Notes: a model not told the origin generated them from the letters alone. A stretch of 64,000 nucleotides of DNA from G965197005 sp965197005 (GCA_965197005.1 OZ239982.1:1302001-1366000); one strand, 5' to 3'. Counted from the first letter of the stretch, positions 10,501-19,740 are shown. Program-made: numbers and translations.

Positions 10501-12384
10501 AGCATTTTCAAATGCTTGTTTGACTTCACTGATATTAATCGTACCTGCCAAGCTGTATTGCAAAATAAAATTATGTATCCATACCACTTGCCCATCTTTG
10601 CGAACAATCTCATAAGGATTTTCACCCATAGCACGCAGGCCTAAATTTTCTAAAACAGGTAAAATATCAGACAGATGTACATTATGATTAGGTTGGAATA
10701 ATTTAAAACGCAAGATATTTTCTTCATCTTCAAGCTCTCGATAAAGACTCATCGCCAGCGGTTTTTCATGTTGCGTAAATAGCTCGTTAATATGTTGAAT
10801 ATCACTCACTGCTGTCCGTGTATTAAAAGTTTCACGGTAGCCTGCTGGAAAAGCATGTCGATATTGATTAAAGGATTTATTGCCTTTTTCTTCACCCATG
10901 CTTTCAATTAATGCATCTCGTAAGTTATCTTCCCATGAGCAAATTGCTTGGGAAATACGATACGCAACTTTATCCACATCAATTTCTGCCGTTACTTTAT
11001 CATCAATACGCAGCATAAAATGTGTACGGTTTAAAATAGACTCCGAAAAATAGGTATTAAATTCAATATCTAAAGGCTCAAATTCTTCTTGTAAAACCTG
11101 TTCCATTTTAAGCCTAACTTCCGTGTTATAAGAATCTCTTGGAGAATACACCAGACAAGAAATAAAGCGGCTATACGGGTCTTGTTCTATATACACTCGT
11201 GTTTGCCTACGTTCTTGAATATTCAACACCCCAGTGGTGGTTTTATATAAATGTTCCACACTGGTTTGAAAAAGCTCCTCCCTTGGGTGTACTTCTAAGA
11301 TACGATTAAGCTCTTTACCATTATGATTATTAAAATCAAACCCTGATTTTTCACGCACTTCTTGCAGTTTTTGTCGAACAATAGGAATGTTCCAAGGAGT
11401 CTCGATATATACCACCGAAGTATACAGCCCTAAAAAGCGAATACCCCCTATTACATTGCCTTTATCGTCATAGCGTTTAACCACCACATAATTAGGATAA
11501 GCAGGTCGATGCACACGGCTACGGTTACCTGATTTAATAAAACTAATTAATTTAGGTTGGGTAATAAATTCCTGAATATCAGTGGTCATTTCTTCTAATT
11601 TGACCTTACTGCGACTGGCTTTACGCAAACGAAACAGACCTAAATCCTGTTTTACATCACGCTTAACAAGAGCCGTATTCTCATCTTGTTCGATACTAAA
11701 CTCATCGTATGCTAAAAAAGTAAAATGATTATCTCCTAGCCACTTTAAAAAAGCCACCACCTCATCTCGCTCGCTTTGTGGGCGTAATTGGCAACCTTTA
11801 TTTACATAGGTAATGGCTTGTTCTACTTTTTTATGAATGTTGTCATAGTCTTCTACACAAAAACTAACTTCTTGCATAATTTCTTGTAGCTGTGCATTTA
11901 GCCCATCTAAAACCTGTTTATTGGTATGTAAATCCACTTCCACATGAATAATTGACTCTGCTGTTAACTGACTATCTTGCTGCTTTAAATTGGCATTTTT
12001 AATCTTATGCTTAGCATCACGCTTAACATTAATAACCGCATATTGAATAGCATGAATTGCCATATTCTGGCTATTAACAAACATGCGTACAGAATCGACT
12101 AAAAAGGGAATATCAGGCGTTAAAATTTCAACAATGGTATGTGAAGAACGCCAACCATGGTTTTCATAATCGGGATTAAAGACCCTAATTTTAATTTCAT
12201 TCTTTTTACGTTCTTGGATAAATTTCCAACAAGAAAGGGTTGCTCCATATAAATCTTCGGTGGAGTGCAGCATAATCTCATCATCGGGAATTTCTGCATA
12301 ATAAAGATCAACAAATTCATTTAATGCTTGCGCCAATGATTTATCATTTCGTTCTAAAATAATCTGTTTTAAAGAAGACAGCAT
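7552..12384 (-). CDS. gdhB: NAD-specific glutamate dehydrogenase, GDH-180 type
   Basis: This enzyme oxidises glutamate to 2-oxoglutarate and ammonia with NAD+. At 1610 residues it has the usual length of the large (about 180 kDa) bacterial class. The N-terminal half holds ACT-like regulatory regions, and the catalytic core lies roughly between residues 700 and 1250. There I recognise RGGKVARGGLRWSDR, VPVGAKGGF (substrate-site lysine region) and the nucleotide-binding segment with VVGIGDMAGDVFGNGML. The C-terminal helical region follows. It is read with the DUF2835 gene. The start was taken at 12384, with a divergent promoter region shared with moxR. It complements gltB in glutamate turnover: one makes glutamate and the other uses it as a carbon source. 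The symbol gdhB follows Pseudomonas use. Confidence 0.95.
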   Translation of the reverse strand: MLSSLKQIILERNDKSLAQALNEFVDLYYAEIPDDEIMLHSTEDLYGATLSCWKFIQERKKNEIKIRVFNPDYENHGWRSSHTIVEILTPDIPFLVDSVRMFVNSQNMAIHAIQYAVINVKRDAKHKIKNANLKQQDSQLTAESIIHVEVDLHTNKQVLDGLNAQLQEIMQEVSFCVEDYDNIHKKVEQAITYVNKGCQLRPQSERDEVVAFLKWLGDNHFTFLAYDEFSIEQDENTALVKRDVKQDLGLFRLRKASRSKVKLEEMTTDIQEFITQPKLISFIKSGNRSRVHRPAYPNYVVVKRYDDKGNVIGGIRFLGLYTSVVYIETPWNIPIVRQKLQEVREKSGFDFNNHNGKELNRILEVHPREELFQTSVEHLYKTTTGVLNIQERRQTRVYIEQDPYSRFISCLVYSPRDSYNTEVRLKMEQVLQEEFEPLDIEFNTYFSESILNRTHFMLRIDDKVTAEIDVDKVAYRISQAICSWEDNLRDALIESMGEEKGNKSFNQYRHAFPAGYRETFNTRTAVSDIQHINELFTQHEKPLAMSLYRELEDEENILRFKLFQPNHNVHLSDILPVLENLGLRAMGENPYEIVRKDGQVVWIHNFILQYSLAGTINISEVKQAFENAFRAIWIGKGENDAFNRMVLGSNLGWHDVAILRTYARYMKQIRSAMSETYIADTLCRYVHISQYLVEYFGLKFAINKQDMAQRETAMQACEDKILSSLDDVAQLNEDRVIRRYLELMKATLRTNAYQTDTNGEKKNYLAIKLHPEKISNMPLPRPAFEIFVYSPSVEGVHLRGGKVARGGLRWSDRTDDFRTEVLGLVKAQQVKNSVIVPVGAKGGFIAKNLPKSDDREAFMAEGIRSYQTFISALLDVTDNRKDGKVIAPDNVICYDEQDPYLVVAADKGTATFSDIANEIAIARGFWLGDAFASGGSVGYDHKKMGITARGAWISVQRHFREMGHNVQEQDFNVVGIGDMAGDVFGNGMLLSKHICLVAAFNHMHIFIDPTPNSAESFKERQRLFDMPRSSWADYDKKLISKGGGIFLRSAKSISISPEMRKCFAIKEKHLSPNDLISALLKAPIDLIWNGGIGTYIKASSESNSRVGDKANDALRVNGNEVQAKVIGEGGNLGVTQLGRIEYALHGGKSYTDFIDNSAGVDTSDQEVNIKIMLNDLLLSEDLTEKQRNKIFLSMTEQVSDLVLKHNYRQTQAIKLAYIDCQTRLNEYVRLIRDYESRGRLDRKLEFLPDDESIQERRNNNQGLTRPELSVLISYTKGELKERLNSKTISEDKYLSQMIEQSFPQKLVQDYQQKIYNHRLRGEIIATRLANNVVDYMGITYINRLSDSTGACMEDILRAFIAARDIFSLDEYWQEIESLDYQVATSVQESMMQDMMRLIRRSSRWFVRNRRANLDIGKEVADFKDKVQEIGKKLNQLLTGETLEQYQKQFNERIEKGVPKALANTSSGASNLYSALSIIEAAQQSKRSLTSVSEAYFQVGELLSLNWFMQRINELPTATHWEALARETLRDDLESQQRVLTAALLGHQKAKEKLSDTIERWQNEHKSLFARWHNMLNEAQSMPQIEFSMVSVALRELLDLAQATQHRDLNS

Positions 12385-12592
12385 GGTAAGTTCCTAGTTA
12401 GGTAATATTTTATTACTAGCCTAGACCATTTAATGGTTTTTTTCTTGGAACTTTTTTGCCAAAAGCGTATCTTTTTACGCGGATATAAAATAGCGATAAC
12501 AAAGCCTGCCTAAAAGACATCATTTTTTGCTTAAATTTGGCTATTTTTTTGTTACAGTAATACCCTTTCATTTCTTAGATAGACAATAAACA

Positions 12593-13552
12593 ATGAGTTT
12601 AAAAAATCAATTTCAACAATTAAAAACAACCCTAGAAAAACAAATCATTGGTCAACCACATTTACTTGACAGCCTACTAATCTGCTTACTTGCAGACGGA
12701 CACTTATTAGTTGAAGGCGCACCTGGATTGGCAAAAACCAAAGCCATTCAAACCTTAGCTCAGTGTCTTGAAGGCAGTTTTAAACGTATTCAATTTACCC
12801 CCGATTTACTACCTAGCGACATTACAGGCACAGACATTTATCGCCAACAAGAGCAGCGCTTTGATTTTCAACATGGACCAATATTTAACAACCTGATTTT
12901 AGCCGACGAAATAAACCGCGCACCTGCTAAAGTACAAAGTGCGTTATTAGAAGCCATGGCAGAGCGACAAGTCAGCGCAGGAGGAAAAACTCGCCCACTG
13001 GATAAACTGTTTTTAGTCATGGCAACCCAAAATCCCCTAGAGCAAGAAGGCACTTATCCATTACCAGAGGCACAACTTGACCGCTTTTTAATGCAAGTTA
13101 ACATCGCCTATCCTGATGCCCAAGCAGAGCTGGCTATTATGCGAGTGGTACGCAAAGACGCTTTAGCCAAACTGGAAGAAATACAAACTCAACTTAGCCA
13201 AGCAGATATTTTTGCCGCTCGTACCGCTTGTCTTGAACAGCACCTAAGTGAGAGTATTGAGCAATATATTGTGCAACTGGTCATGGCAACTCGCCAACCC
13301 CAAGCCATTGATAAAGAATTAGCCAGTTGTATTGATAACGGTGTTAGTCCTAGAGCCAGTCTTGCCTTAGAGCGTTGCGCCAGAGCGCACAGTTGGCTTA
13401 ATGGACGTGACTTTGTGACCCCTGATGACGTGCAAGCCGTTGCCAAAGATGTGCTACGTCACCGCCTTATTCTCAGTTTTTCTGCCCTTGCAAATGGACA
13501 CACAAGCGATAGCATTATCGACACAATATTAGAAAGAGTTGCAGTCATTTAA
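12593..13552 (+). CDS. MoxR family AAA+ ATPase
   Basis: A 319-residue MoxR-type AAA+ ATPase, thought to act as a chaperone for metal-binding VWA proteins. The Walker A motif GAPGLAKT is at residues 42-49, Walker B LILADEINRA at 101-110, and sensor 1 in VMATQNPLEQEGTYPLPEAQLDRF-type sequence follows, which is diagnostic of MoxR. It opens a compact operon with DUF58, DUF4381, BatA, BatB-C and BatD genes, each touching or overlapping the next; its own stop shares one base with the next start (TAATG). The 208 bases upstream are shared with the divergent GDH gene and should hold both promoters. Confidence 0.93.
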   Translation: MSLKNQFQQLKTTLEKQIIGQPHLLDSLLICLLADGHLLVEGAPGLAKTKAIQTLAQCLEGSFKRIQFTPDLLPSDITGTDIYRQQEQRFDFQHGPIFNNLILADEINRAPAKVQSALLEAMAERQVSAGGKTRPLDKLFLVMATQNPLEQEGTYPLPEAQLDRFLMQVNIAYPDAQAELAIMRVVRKDALAKLEEIQTQLSQADIFAARTACLEQHLSESIEQYIVQLVMATRQPQAIDKELASCIDNGVSPRASLALERCARAHSWLNGRDFVTPDDVQAVAKDVLRHRLILSFSALANGHTSDSIIDTILERVAVI

Positions 13553-14490
13553 TGGTCTCGTTTTCCACTGGCATACAGATTAACACAGCCAACCTAATTG
13601 CCATGGGGCAGCTAGCAAAACAACTGCCCATACATAAGCAACGCAAAGTATTGGCAAACCGCATGGGCAATCAAATCAGTGCCATGCGTGGGCGAGGCAT
13701 GGAATTTTCAGAAGTCAGAGCCTATACAACTGGCGATGACGTAAGACAAATGGACTGGCGCATTACCGCTCGCACGCAAACACCACATATCAAACTCTAC
13801 CAGCAAGAAAAAGAACGCCCTGTTATGCTCATGCTAGATTTACGTGCCAATATGCGTTTTGCCAGCAAACGGGCTTTTAAATCTGTATTAGCCGCTGACA
13901 TTGCTGCATTATTAGGTTGGTCAAGTCTTAACTCTGGCGACCACCTTGGCACTTGGATATTTAACGACACCCAAGAGCTAGACATTCGTCCCAAAGGTCG
14001 CAAAACGCACCTACTTACACTGTTTCATCAACTGAGCGATTTTGCCCAAAAGCCCACCCAAGCACAACCAGCACAAGCTCGGTTTGAACAAATGTTACGC
14101 CACCTCTTACGCAGCCACAGACCGGGCAGCCTCATTTATTTAATCTCAGATTTTTATGGTTTTAGCCCCCAATGCTTGCCCTCTTTACAAACACTTAGCA
14201 AGCGCAACGACCTTATTGCCATACAAATTCGTGATCTCTTAGAGCAAGAGCTACCACCAGCAGGTCAATACCGCATCAGTGACAGGCATACAAATATCCA
14301 GATTGATACCCAAGCAGCCTCTTTAAGAACAAAATTTGCCCAACAAGCAAAAGCAAAGCAACAACAGCTAATAGAGCAATTACGTCAATTATCTATCGCT
14401 CATATTGAATTGTTTACGCACCTTCCCATTATGCCCGCACTACAATCTGGTTTAGGCATTAGCCCACAACGAGGTACGCACAATGCCTAA
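13552..14490 (+). CDS. DUF58 domain-containing protein
   Basis: A 312-residue protein of the DUF58 family, which regularly follows moxR and precedes VWA genes. Residues 48-75 carry the family signature GRGMEFSEVRAYTTGDDVRQ and the following MDWR.TART. The later part, from about residue 85, has a degenerate VWA-like fold starting RPVMLMLDLRANM. Known homologues interact with the MoxR ATPase, but the biochemical role is not settled. The start codon shares one base with the moxR stop and the end overlaps the DUF4381 gene by 8 bases. Confidence 0.9.
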   Translation: MVSFSTGIQINTANLIAMGQLAKQLPIHKQRKVLANRMGNQISAMRGRGMEFSEVRAYTTGDDVRQMDWRITARTQTPHIKLYQQEKERPVMLMLDLRANMRFASKRAFKSVLAADIAALLGWSSLNSGDHLGTWIFNDTQELDIRPKGRKTHLLTLFHQLSDFAQKPTQAQPAQARFEQMLRHLLRSHRPGSLIYLISDFYGFSPQCLPSLQTLSKRNDLIAIQIRDLLEQELPPAGQYRISDRHTNIQIDTQAASLRTKFAQQAKAKQQQLIEQLRQLSIAHIELFTHLPIMPALQSGLGISPQRGTHNA

Positions 14491-14935
14491 TCAAGCATTG
14501 AATTTGCAAGACATTCATCTGCCTGACGGCATTAGTTTGTTTCCCCTCGCTTATGGCTGGTATTTACTGGTACTGCTTGTTATTTTACTGCTCGCACTCA
14601 TCTTTCTAGTACGTTATTACCGTACACGCACTTGGCTTAAACGTGTGAGTAAAACACAACTTAAACGCAGCTATCAGCAATATCAAAGTGAACACAACCC
14701 CCTTGCCTATAGCCAACGCACACTGTTACTCATTAAACAAATTTGCGCGCTCAAATACCCACAAGCAATGCCTTTAAGTGGCGAGGCGTTAAGTAAATTT
14801 TTACAACAACCTGACGCTTGCTTTAGCCCCTCTAGCCTATGGGCGCTAACCCAAGGCTTATACCAAAAAGAGCCCGCCTTTGATGTTGAACAACTACACC
14901 AAGACTGCTTACGCTGGGTTAGGAGACACGCATGA
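14483..14935 (+). CDS. DUF4381 domain membrane protein
   Basis: A 150-residue protein with one strong transmembrane segment (residues about 24-44, YGWYLLVLLVILLLALIF), then a basic cytoplasmic part. The position between DUF58 and the BatA-like gene, the length and the 'L.DIHLPDGISLFPLAYGWYLL' opening match DUF4381 proteins of MoxR/Bat operons. The role is probably structural, anchoring the ATPase/VWA assembly to the membrane; this is inferred from context. It overlaps both neighbours by a few bases. Confidence 0.82.
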   Translation: MPNQALNLQDIHLPDGISLFPLAYGWYLLVLLVILLLALIFLVRYYRTRTWLKRVSKTQLKRSYQQYQSEHNPLAYSQRTLLLIKQICALKYPQAMPLSGEALSKFLQQPDACFSPSSLWALTQGLYQKEPAFDVEQLHQDCLRWVRRHA

Positions 14936-15960
14936 TTGAATTTCATTGGGCTTGGGTTTTTTATCTTATTCCCTTACCACTTCTTATTTATTGGTTAGCA
15001 CCTGCCTCCAAAAGCCAACAAGCAGCTTTACAAGTGCCAGACATAACCCTTTGGCATAAAGCACAAGCCGCCGACTTACATACCAAAAAACACCTATCTA
15101 CTTTACTTTTACCCTTGCTTATTTGGCTTTGTTTGCTTGGCGCACTTGCTCGCCCTTACCTATTGGGCGAGCCTTTGGCACTGCCTATCAGCGGACGTGA
15201 TTTAATGCTAGCAGTGGACATCTCTGGCAGTATGCAGCAACAAGATATGCAGCTTAATCAACAGCCCGCCTCACGCCTAGAAGTGGTTAAAAAAATTGTG
15301 CATCAATTTATTAGCAAGCGACAATCTGACCGTATAGGCTTAGTATTATTTGGCACCCAAGCCTATATCCAAGCACCACTTACTTTTGATAGCAAAACCG
15401 TAAATATCTTACTCAACGAAGCGCAAATTGGACTCGCAGGTAAAAGCACAGCCATAGGTGATGCCATAGGCTTAGTCAGCAAACGCTTTATACAGCAGCA
15501 AAAAGTGCAACACAAAGTACTAATTTTACTCACTGATGGCGCCAATACCGCAGGCGCATTACCCCCCCTTAAAGCAGCCGAGATTGCCGCTCAAGCAGGC
15601 ATAAAAATTTACACCATAGGCATTGGGGCAGAATCCATGCAAGTCTCAGGTTTATTTGGTCTGTTTAGCTCACGCACCATCAACCCCTCACAAGATTTAG
15701 ACGAAAAAAGCCTACAAAAAATTGCTCAACTCACAGGTGGCAAATACTTCCGAGCCAAAAACACCCAAGAGCTTGCTGAAATTTATCGCATTATTGAACA
15801 GCTCGAACCCATTGAACAAAACCCAGAAATATTGCGCCCCAAAAAAAGCCTCAGCCACTGGCTAATTGCCCTTGCTTTAGGCTTATTGCTCATATCTCGT
15901 TTACTCACACCACTTAGCAACAGGGTTGCTCAAATTAGGAATAAGCCCCATGCTAGATAG
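14932..15960 (+). CDS. batA: BatA-like VWA domain membrane protein
   Basis: A 342-residue protein with two N-terminal membrane segments (residues about 6-22 and 55-75), a periplasmic or cytoplasmic-face von Willebrand A domain, and a C-terminal membrane helix (about 308-328). The MIDAS metal site motif DISGS lies at residues 96-100, with the second Thr-containing loop near GKSTAIGDAIG and a later LLTDGANTAG. This architecture is that of BatA in Bacteroides aerotolerance operons and in many proteobacteria. It overlaps the upstream gene by 4 bases and the downstream gene by 11. The gene symbol is by family similarity only. Confidence 0.87.
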   Translation: MIEFHWAWVFYLIPLPLLIYWLAPASKSQQAALQVPDITLWHKAQAADLHTKKHLSTLLLPLLIWLCLLGALARPYLLGEPLALPISGRDLMLAVDISGSMQQQDMQLNQQPASRLEVVKKIVHQFISKRQSDRIGLVLFGTQAYIQAPLTFDSKTVNILLNEAQIGLAGKSTAIGDAIGLVSKRFIQQQKVQHKVLILLTDGANTAGALPPLKAAEIAAQAGIKIYTIGIGAESMQVSGLFGLFSSRTINPSQDLDEKSLQKIAQLTGGKYFRAKNTQELAEIYRIIEQLEPIEQNPEILRPKKSLSHWLIALALGLLLISRLLTPLSNRVAQIRNKPHAR

Positions 15961-17926
15961 CCTATTGCAATTTCACTTTATTCGCCCTTTATGGCTACTG
16001 ACTTTATTACCCTTAGGTGCTTGGCTGTTTTATCTAGCACAGCGCAAGCAGGCTTTAGGCAACAACTGGCATAAAGTCATTGATGCCCAACTACTCACCC
16101 ACTTACTAGAGCCTAAGAACAAACAACCAAAGCACCTACAAACTTGGCTATGGCTGATTATTTGGATATTACTAAGCCTTGCCAGTGCAGGGCCTAGCTT
16201 TAAAAAATCACCCCAACCCGTTATCAAAAACCAAGACGCATTAGTCATTGTTTTAGACTTATCTTATTCCATGTATGCCCAAGATTTAAAACCCGACCGC
16301 CTAACCCGTAGTAAACAAAAAATCATGGATATATTACGTGCCAGAAAAGACGGACAAACCGCACTAATCGCATACGCAGGCAGTGCCTTTGCAGTCACCC
16401 CACTCACCGATGACAGTGCCACCATCAGCAACCTTTTACCCTCCTTAAACCCCGCGATTATGCCCAACTTTGGCAGCCGTACCGATGCCAGTATTGACAT
16501 GGCAAAAAGCCTGCTAAAAAATGCAGGCTTCGCACAAGGACAAATTCTCTTACTCACCGATGGCATTAAACCCAAATACCTAAACGCCATTAAAAACAGC
16601 CTTAAAAATACCCGCTATGACTTAGGGATTATCGCCGTAGGCACATCTCAAGGTGCGCCTATTCCCATTACCAACAAAGGTTTTATTAAAAAAGATGGAC
16701 AAATCGTGCTAGCAAAACTGGATTTACAACCCATAAAAGCATTAGCGAAAACGCCAAATATTAACTGGCAAACACTAAGTCTCAGCGATAATGACTGGCA
16801 AACGCTTATTCGCCCCCACACACAAACAAACACACCAAAAAAATCAGCCAATCGCCTTTTTGACCTTTGGCAAGACAGTGGTTTTTATTTGCTTATTCCT
16901 GCACTTATTCTGTTTTTAAACTTTTTTAGAAGAGGCACAAGTTTACTTATTATACTTATGGCAACCGCCTTAGTTACCCCTAATCAAACCTGGGCAGACA
17001 GCTTAGACAAGCTATTTAAAAACCCCGACCAACAAGGCTATGAACTGCTTAAAGACAACCCCAAACAAGCCGCCAAAACCTTTCAATCCCCTGCTTGGCA
17101 AGGGGTCAGCCATTACCGTGCCAAACAATATCAACAAGCCGCCGATGCCTTTGCCAAATTAGACAGTGCCAATGCCCACTACAACCGAGGCAACGCCCTA
17201 GCACAAATGCAGCAATACCAAAAAGCCATTAACGCCTATCAAACAGCACTCAAAAAAGACCCCAACTTAAAAGATGCCAAAACCAATTTAGAGCGTGTTA
17301 AACAGGCACTACAGCAACAGCAGCAAAATCAATCCAAGCAAAACCAGCAGAACCAGCAGAACCAGCAGAACCAGCAGAACCAGCAGAACCAGCAGAACCA
17401 GCAGAACCAGCAGAACCAGCAGAACCAGCAGAACCAGCAGAACCAGCAGAACCAGCAGAACCAGCAGAACCAGCAGAACCACCAGCAGAACCAGCAGCAG
17501 AACCAGCAGAACCACCAGCAGAACCAGCAGAACCAGCAGCAGAACCAGCAGCAAAACCAGCAGCAAAACCAGCAGCAGAACCAGCAGCAAAACCAGCAGC
17601 AAAACCAGCAGCAAAACCAGCAGGATAATCAGAGCCAACAAGATAAACAGCAAGATAAACAACAATCTGCCCAGCAAAAAAATCAGCAAGACAAAAAAAG
17701 CACGCAGCCAAAGAACAAGCTGCCACAATCAGCACAGAAAAAAAGCCCCAAAACAACCGCAAAAGCCAGCCGCTCGCCCTTAGAGCAACTCAGCAAAGAA
17801 CAGCAAACGGCAATACAACAACAGCTTAAGCAAATACCCGATAAACCAGGCAACCTACTTGAGCGTAAATTCAAATATCAATATCAACAACGAGAAGCGC
17901 AACAAACCGAGGACGAACCATGGTAA
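15950..17926 (+). CDS. batB: BatB/BatC fusion: VWA and TPR protein with long QQN repeat tract
   Basis: A 658-residue protein that joins a BatB-like VWA half to a BatC-like TPR half. Membrane segments lie near residues 13-29 and 64-80, and the MIDAS site DLSYS is at 103-107. A further hydrophobic pair follows near 300-350. TPR-like helices (AHYNRGNALAQMQQYQKAINAY) sit at about 400-445. From about residue 459 to 560 the chain is almost only Gln and Asn (QQN and QQQN units), encoded by a 9-bp tandem repeat, then Gln/Lys-rich to the C-terminal 'KQIPDKPGNLLERKFKYQYQ'. The start at 15950 is preferred because it keeps the BatA-like overlap short and gives a normal hydrophobic start. The tract length probably varies between strains. 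It overlaps BatD by 7 bases. Confidence 0.88.
   Translation: MLDSLLQFHFIRPLWLLTLLPLGAWLFYLAQRKQALGNNWHKVIDAQLLTHLLEPKNKQPKHLQTWLWLIIWILLSLASAGPSFKKSPQPVIKNQDALVIVLDLSYSMYAQDLKPDRLTRSKQKIMDILRARKDGQTALIAYAGSAFAVTPLTDDSATISNLLPSLNPAIMPNFGSRTDASIDMAKSLLKNAGFAQGQILLLTDGIKPKYLNAIKNSLKNTRYDLGIIAVGTSQGAPIPITNKGFIKKDGQIVLAKLDLQPIKALAKTPNINWQTLSLSDNDWQTLIRPHTQTNTPKKSANRLFDLWQDSGFYLLIPALILFLNFFRRGTSLLIILMATALVTPNQTWADSLDKLFKNPDQQGYELLKDNPKQAAKTFQSPAWQGVSHYRAKQYQQAADAFAKLDSANAHYNRGNALAQMQQYQKAINAYQTALKKDPNLKDAKTNLERVKQALQQQQQNQSKQNQQNQQNQQNQQNQQNQQNQQNQQNQQNQQNQQNQQNQQNQQNQQNHQQNQQQNQQNHQQNQQNQQQNQQQNQQQNQQQNQQQNQQQNQQQNQQDNQSQQDKQQDKQQSAQQKNQQDKKSTQPKNKLPQSAQKKSPKTTAKASRSPLEQLSKEQQTAIQQQLKQIPDKPGNLLERKFKYQYQQREAQQTEDEPW
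17320..17640 (+). repeat. 9-bp tandem repeat encoding poly-QQN
   Basis: Direct repeats of CAGCAGAAC, with interspersed CAC for CAG and 12-bp variants, run through this interval inside the BatB/C gene. The first 130 or so bases are nearly perfect. Because the period is a multiple of three, gains or losses keep the reading frame and only change the length of the Gln/Asn tract. The same periodicity keeps the other five frames open. Confidence 0.92.
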
Positions 17927-19599
17927 CCATAGCCAAGTCATCTACCATCTATCTAATGCTATTATTATGTCTATGTGCCTTTACGCCCAACTTATATGCA
18001 GGCAGCTTTAGTGCCAAAGTAGATAGAGACAATATTAATATGGGTGAGCAATTTACCCTCACTTTACGCCATACAGACAACGTTGGCTTTGACACCCCTG
18101 ATCTATCCGCCCTAAAAGAGCACTTTCAAATACTCGATAGCCAGCAGCATAGCCAAGCAAACATCAGCTTTGGCACAACCACCCAAGCACAAACCCAGAC
18201 CCTATGGCAAATTTTACTTGCCCCCAAAAAAAGCGGGCATCTATCCATTCCCGCCATTCATTTCAAAGGGCAACATACCAACCCCATAGCTATTACCGTC
18301 AATGCCCCTGCAACTCATTTACAGCACAAACAAAAAGACAACTTCTTTATCCGCAGCATAGACAAACAAAACGCCTATGTACAAGAACAAATTATTTACC
18401 ATGAAAAGTTCTACCATAAACTGCCCTTTGGACGAGCAGAAATAAGCGAATTTAAAATCCCCAACGCCCATGTCATCTCTTTAGGTAAAGCCAAACAATA
18501 TCACAGCACCCTAAATGGCGAGTCTTACAATGTAGTTGAACACCGCTTTGCCATCTTTGCCGAGCAAGCTGGCGAGCTAGTCATACCCACACGCACAATT
18601 ACAGGCTATAACGTCTATGGCAATTCTTTTTCTGCCAGTACCGAAAAACAAACACTATCCATTCAAAGCATTCCTAAAAACTATCCCAATGCCCCTTGGC
18701 TAGTAGCAAAACATATCCAATTACAAGAAGACTACACACCCTCTACCAATGAATGGCAAGTTGGTCAAGCAGTCACACGCAGCATACGAATTATCGCATC
18801 AGGTGCCCATGCCAGTCAGCTAACCGCCTTGCCCATGCAAGAAGTAGCAACACTTAAATACTATCCAGACGAGCTTAAAAGTGACAATCAAATTACCCCC
18901 AATGGGATACAAGGAAAGCTACTACAGTCTATGGCACTGGTTGCCACCCAAGCAGGCAATATCGAACTACCTGAAATACGTCTGCCCTTTTTTAATAGCC
19001 AAACTCAACAAATACAATATGCCACCTTACCCGCACGCAGCATACGGATTAAAGATACTCAAAATGCCCAACAATCCACCACTACAACAGCTAAGCCACA
19101 AACCAACACAGCCACCAAAGGTGCAGATAAGCAAAACACAACAGCCCCCAACACCGCCCCAAAAGCACAACCTTTATGGCAATGGCTCAGTTTTATCCTA
19201 GTGCTATCTAACCTCCTATTTGCCTACCTTTGGTGGAACAAAAAAGGTTCAAAAACCGACCCCAAACACAACCAACAAACATCAACGCTTAAACAACAGC
19301 GTCAGCAACTATTTAACGCTTGCCAACAAAACCAACCTGCTGATATACGCCAAGCATTAATCAAATGGGGGAGCGCATTTTTACACAGTCCTAATCAACT
19401 TAGCCTTGAGCAAATACAACAACAACTAAATCAACCAGAGATCAACCTCGCCATTAGCGAATTAAATGCCACTCTCTATAGTGCCACCCCCAATAGCGCA
19501 TTTAACGGACAACGAATTTGGCAACTGGTTAAACAACTAAAACAACCCAAGACCAGCACCACAAGCAACGACCTACCTAGGCTGAGGACGGAAGACTGA
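17920..19599 (+). CDS. batD: BatD-like protein (oxygen tolerance family)
   Basis: A 559-residue BatD-family protein. It has a signal peptide (residues about 8-27, ending NLYAG), a large periplasmic beta-rich region beginning FSAKVDRDNINMGEQFTLTL, typical of the family, and a membrane helix near residues 415-433 (WQWLSFILVLSNLLFAYLWW) followed by a cytoplasmic tail. It ends the MoxR/Bat operon. Its last residues RLRTED and the stop codon are written by the heptanucleotide repeat array that begins at 19581, so the array has replaced or trimmed the original 3' end. The start overlaps the BatB/C gene. Confidence 0.88.
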   Translation: MVTIAKSSTIYLMLLLCLCAFTPNLYAGSFSAKVDRDNINMGEQFTLTLRHTDNVGFDTPDLSALKEHFQILDSQQHSQANISFGTTTQAQTQTLWQILLAPKKSGHLSIPAIHFKGQHTNPIAITVNAPATHLQHKQKDNFFIRSIDKQNAYVQEQIIYHEKFYHKLPFGRAEISEFKIPNAHVISLGKAKQYHSTLNGESYNVVEHRFAIFAEQAGELVIPTRTITGYNVYGNSFSASTEKQTLSIQSIPKNYPNAPWLVAKHIQLQEDYTPSTNEWQVGQAVTRSIRIIASGAHASQLTALPMQEVATLKYYPDELKSDNQITPNGIQGKLLQSMALVATQAGNIELPEIRLPFFNSQTQQIQYATLPARSIRIKDTQNAQQSTTTTAKPQTNTATKGADKQNTTAPNTAPKAQPLWQWLSFILVLSNLLFAYLWWNKKGSKTDPKHNQQTSTLKQQRQQLFNACQQNQPADIRQALIKWGSAFLHSPNQLSLEQIQQQLNQPEINLAISELNATLYSATPNSAFNGQRIWQLVKQLKQPKTSTTSNDLPRLRTED

Positions 19600-19740
19600 G
19601 GGCTGAGGGCTGAGGACTGAGGACTGAGGACTGAGGGCTGAGGACTGAGGGCTGAGGACTGAGGACTGAGGGCTGAGGGCTGAGGGCTGAGGACTGAGGA
19701 CTGAGGACGGAAGACTGAGGACGGAAGACTGAGGACTGAC
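19581..19740. repeat. Heptanucleotide tandem repeat array (CTGAGGA/CTGAGGG)
   Basis: About 160 bases of 7-bp units, mostly CTGAGGA and CTGAGGG with a few CGGAAGA variants. The array starts inside the batD reading frame and supplies its final codons. It runs into the second array at 19741. The frames that stay open across it are products of the repeat, not genes. Confidence 0.93.

Noticed and set aside
17295..17783. Long open frames on both strands over the QQN tract
   Set aside because: They are produced by the 9-bp periodicity of the repeat; the real gene is BatB/C.
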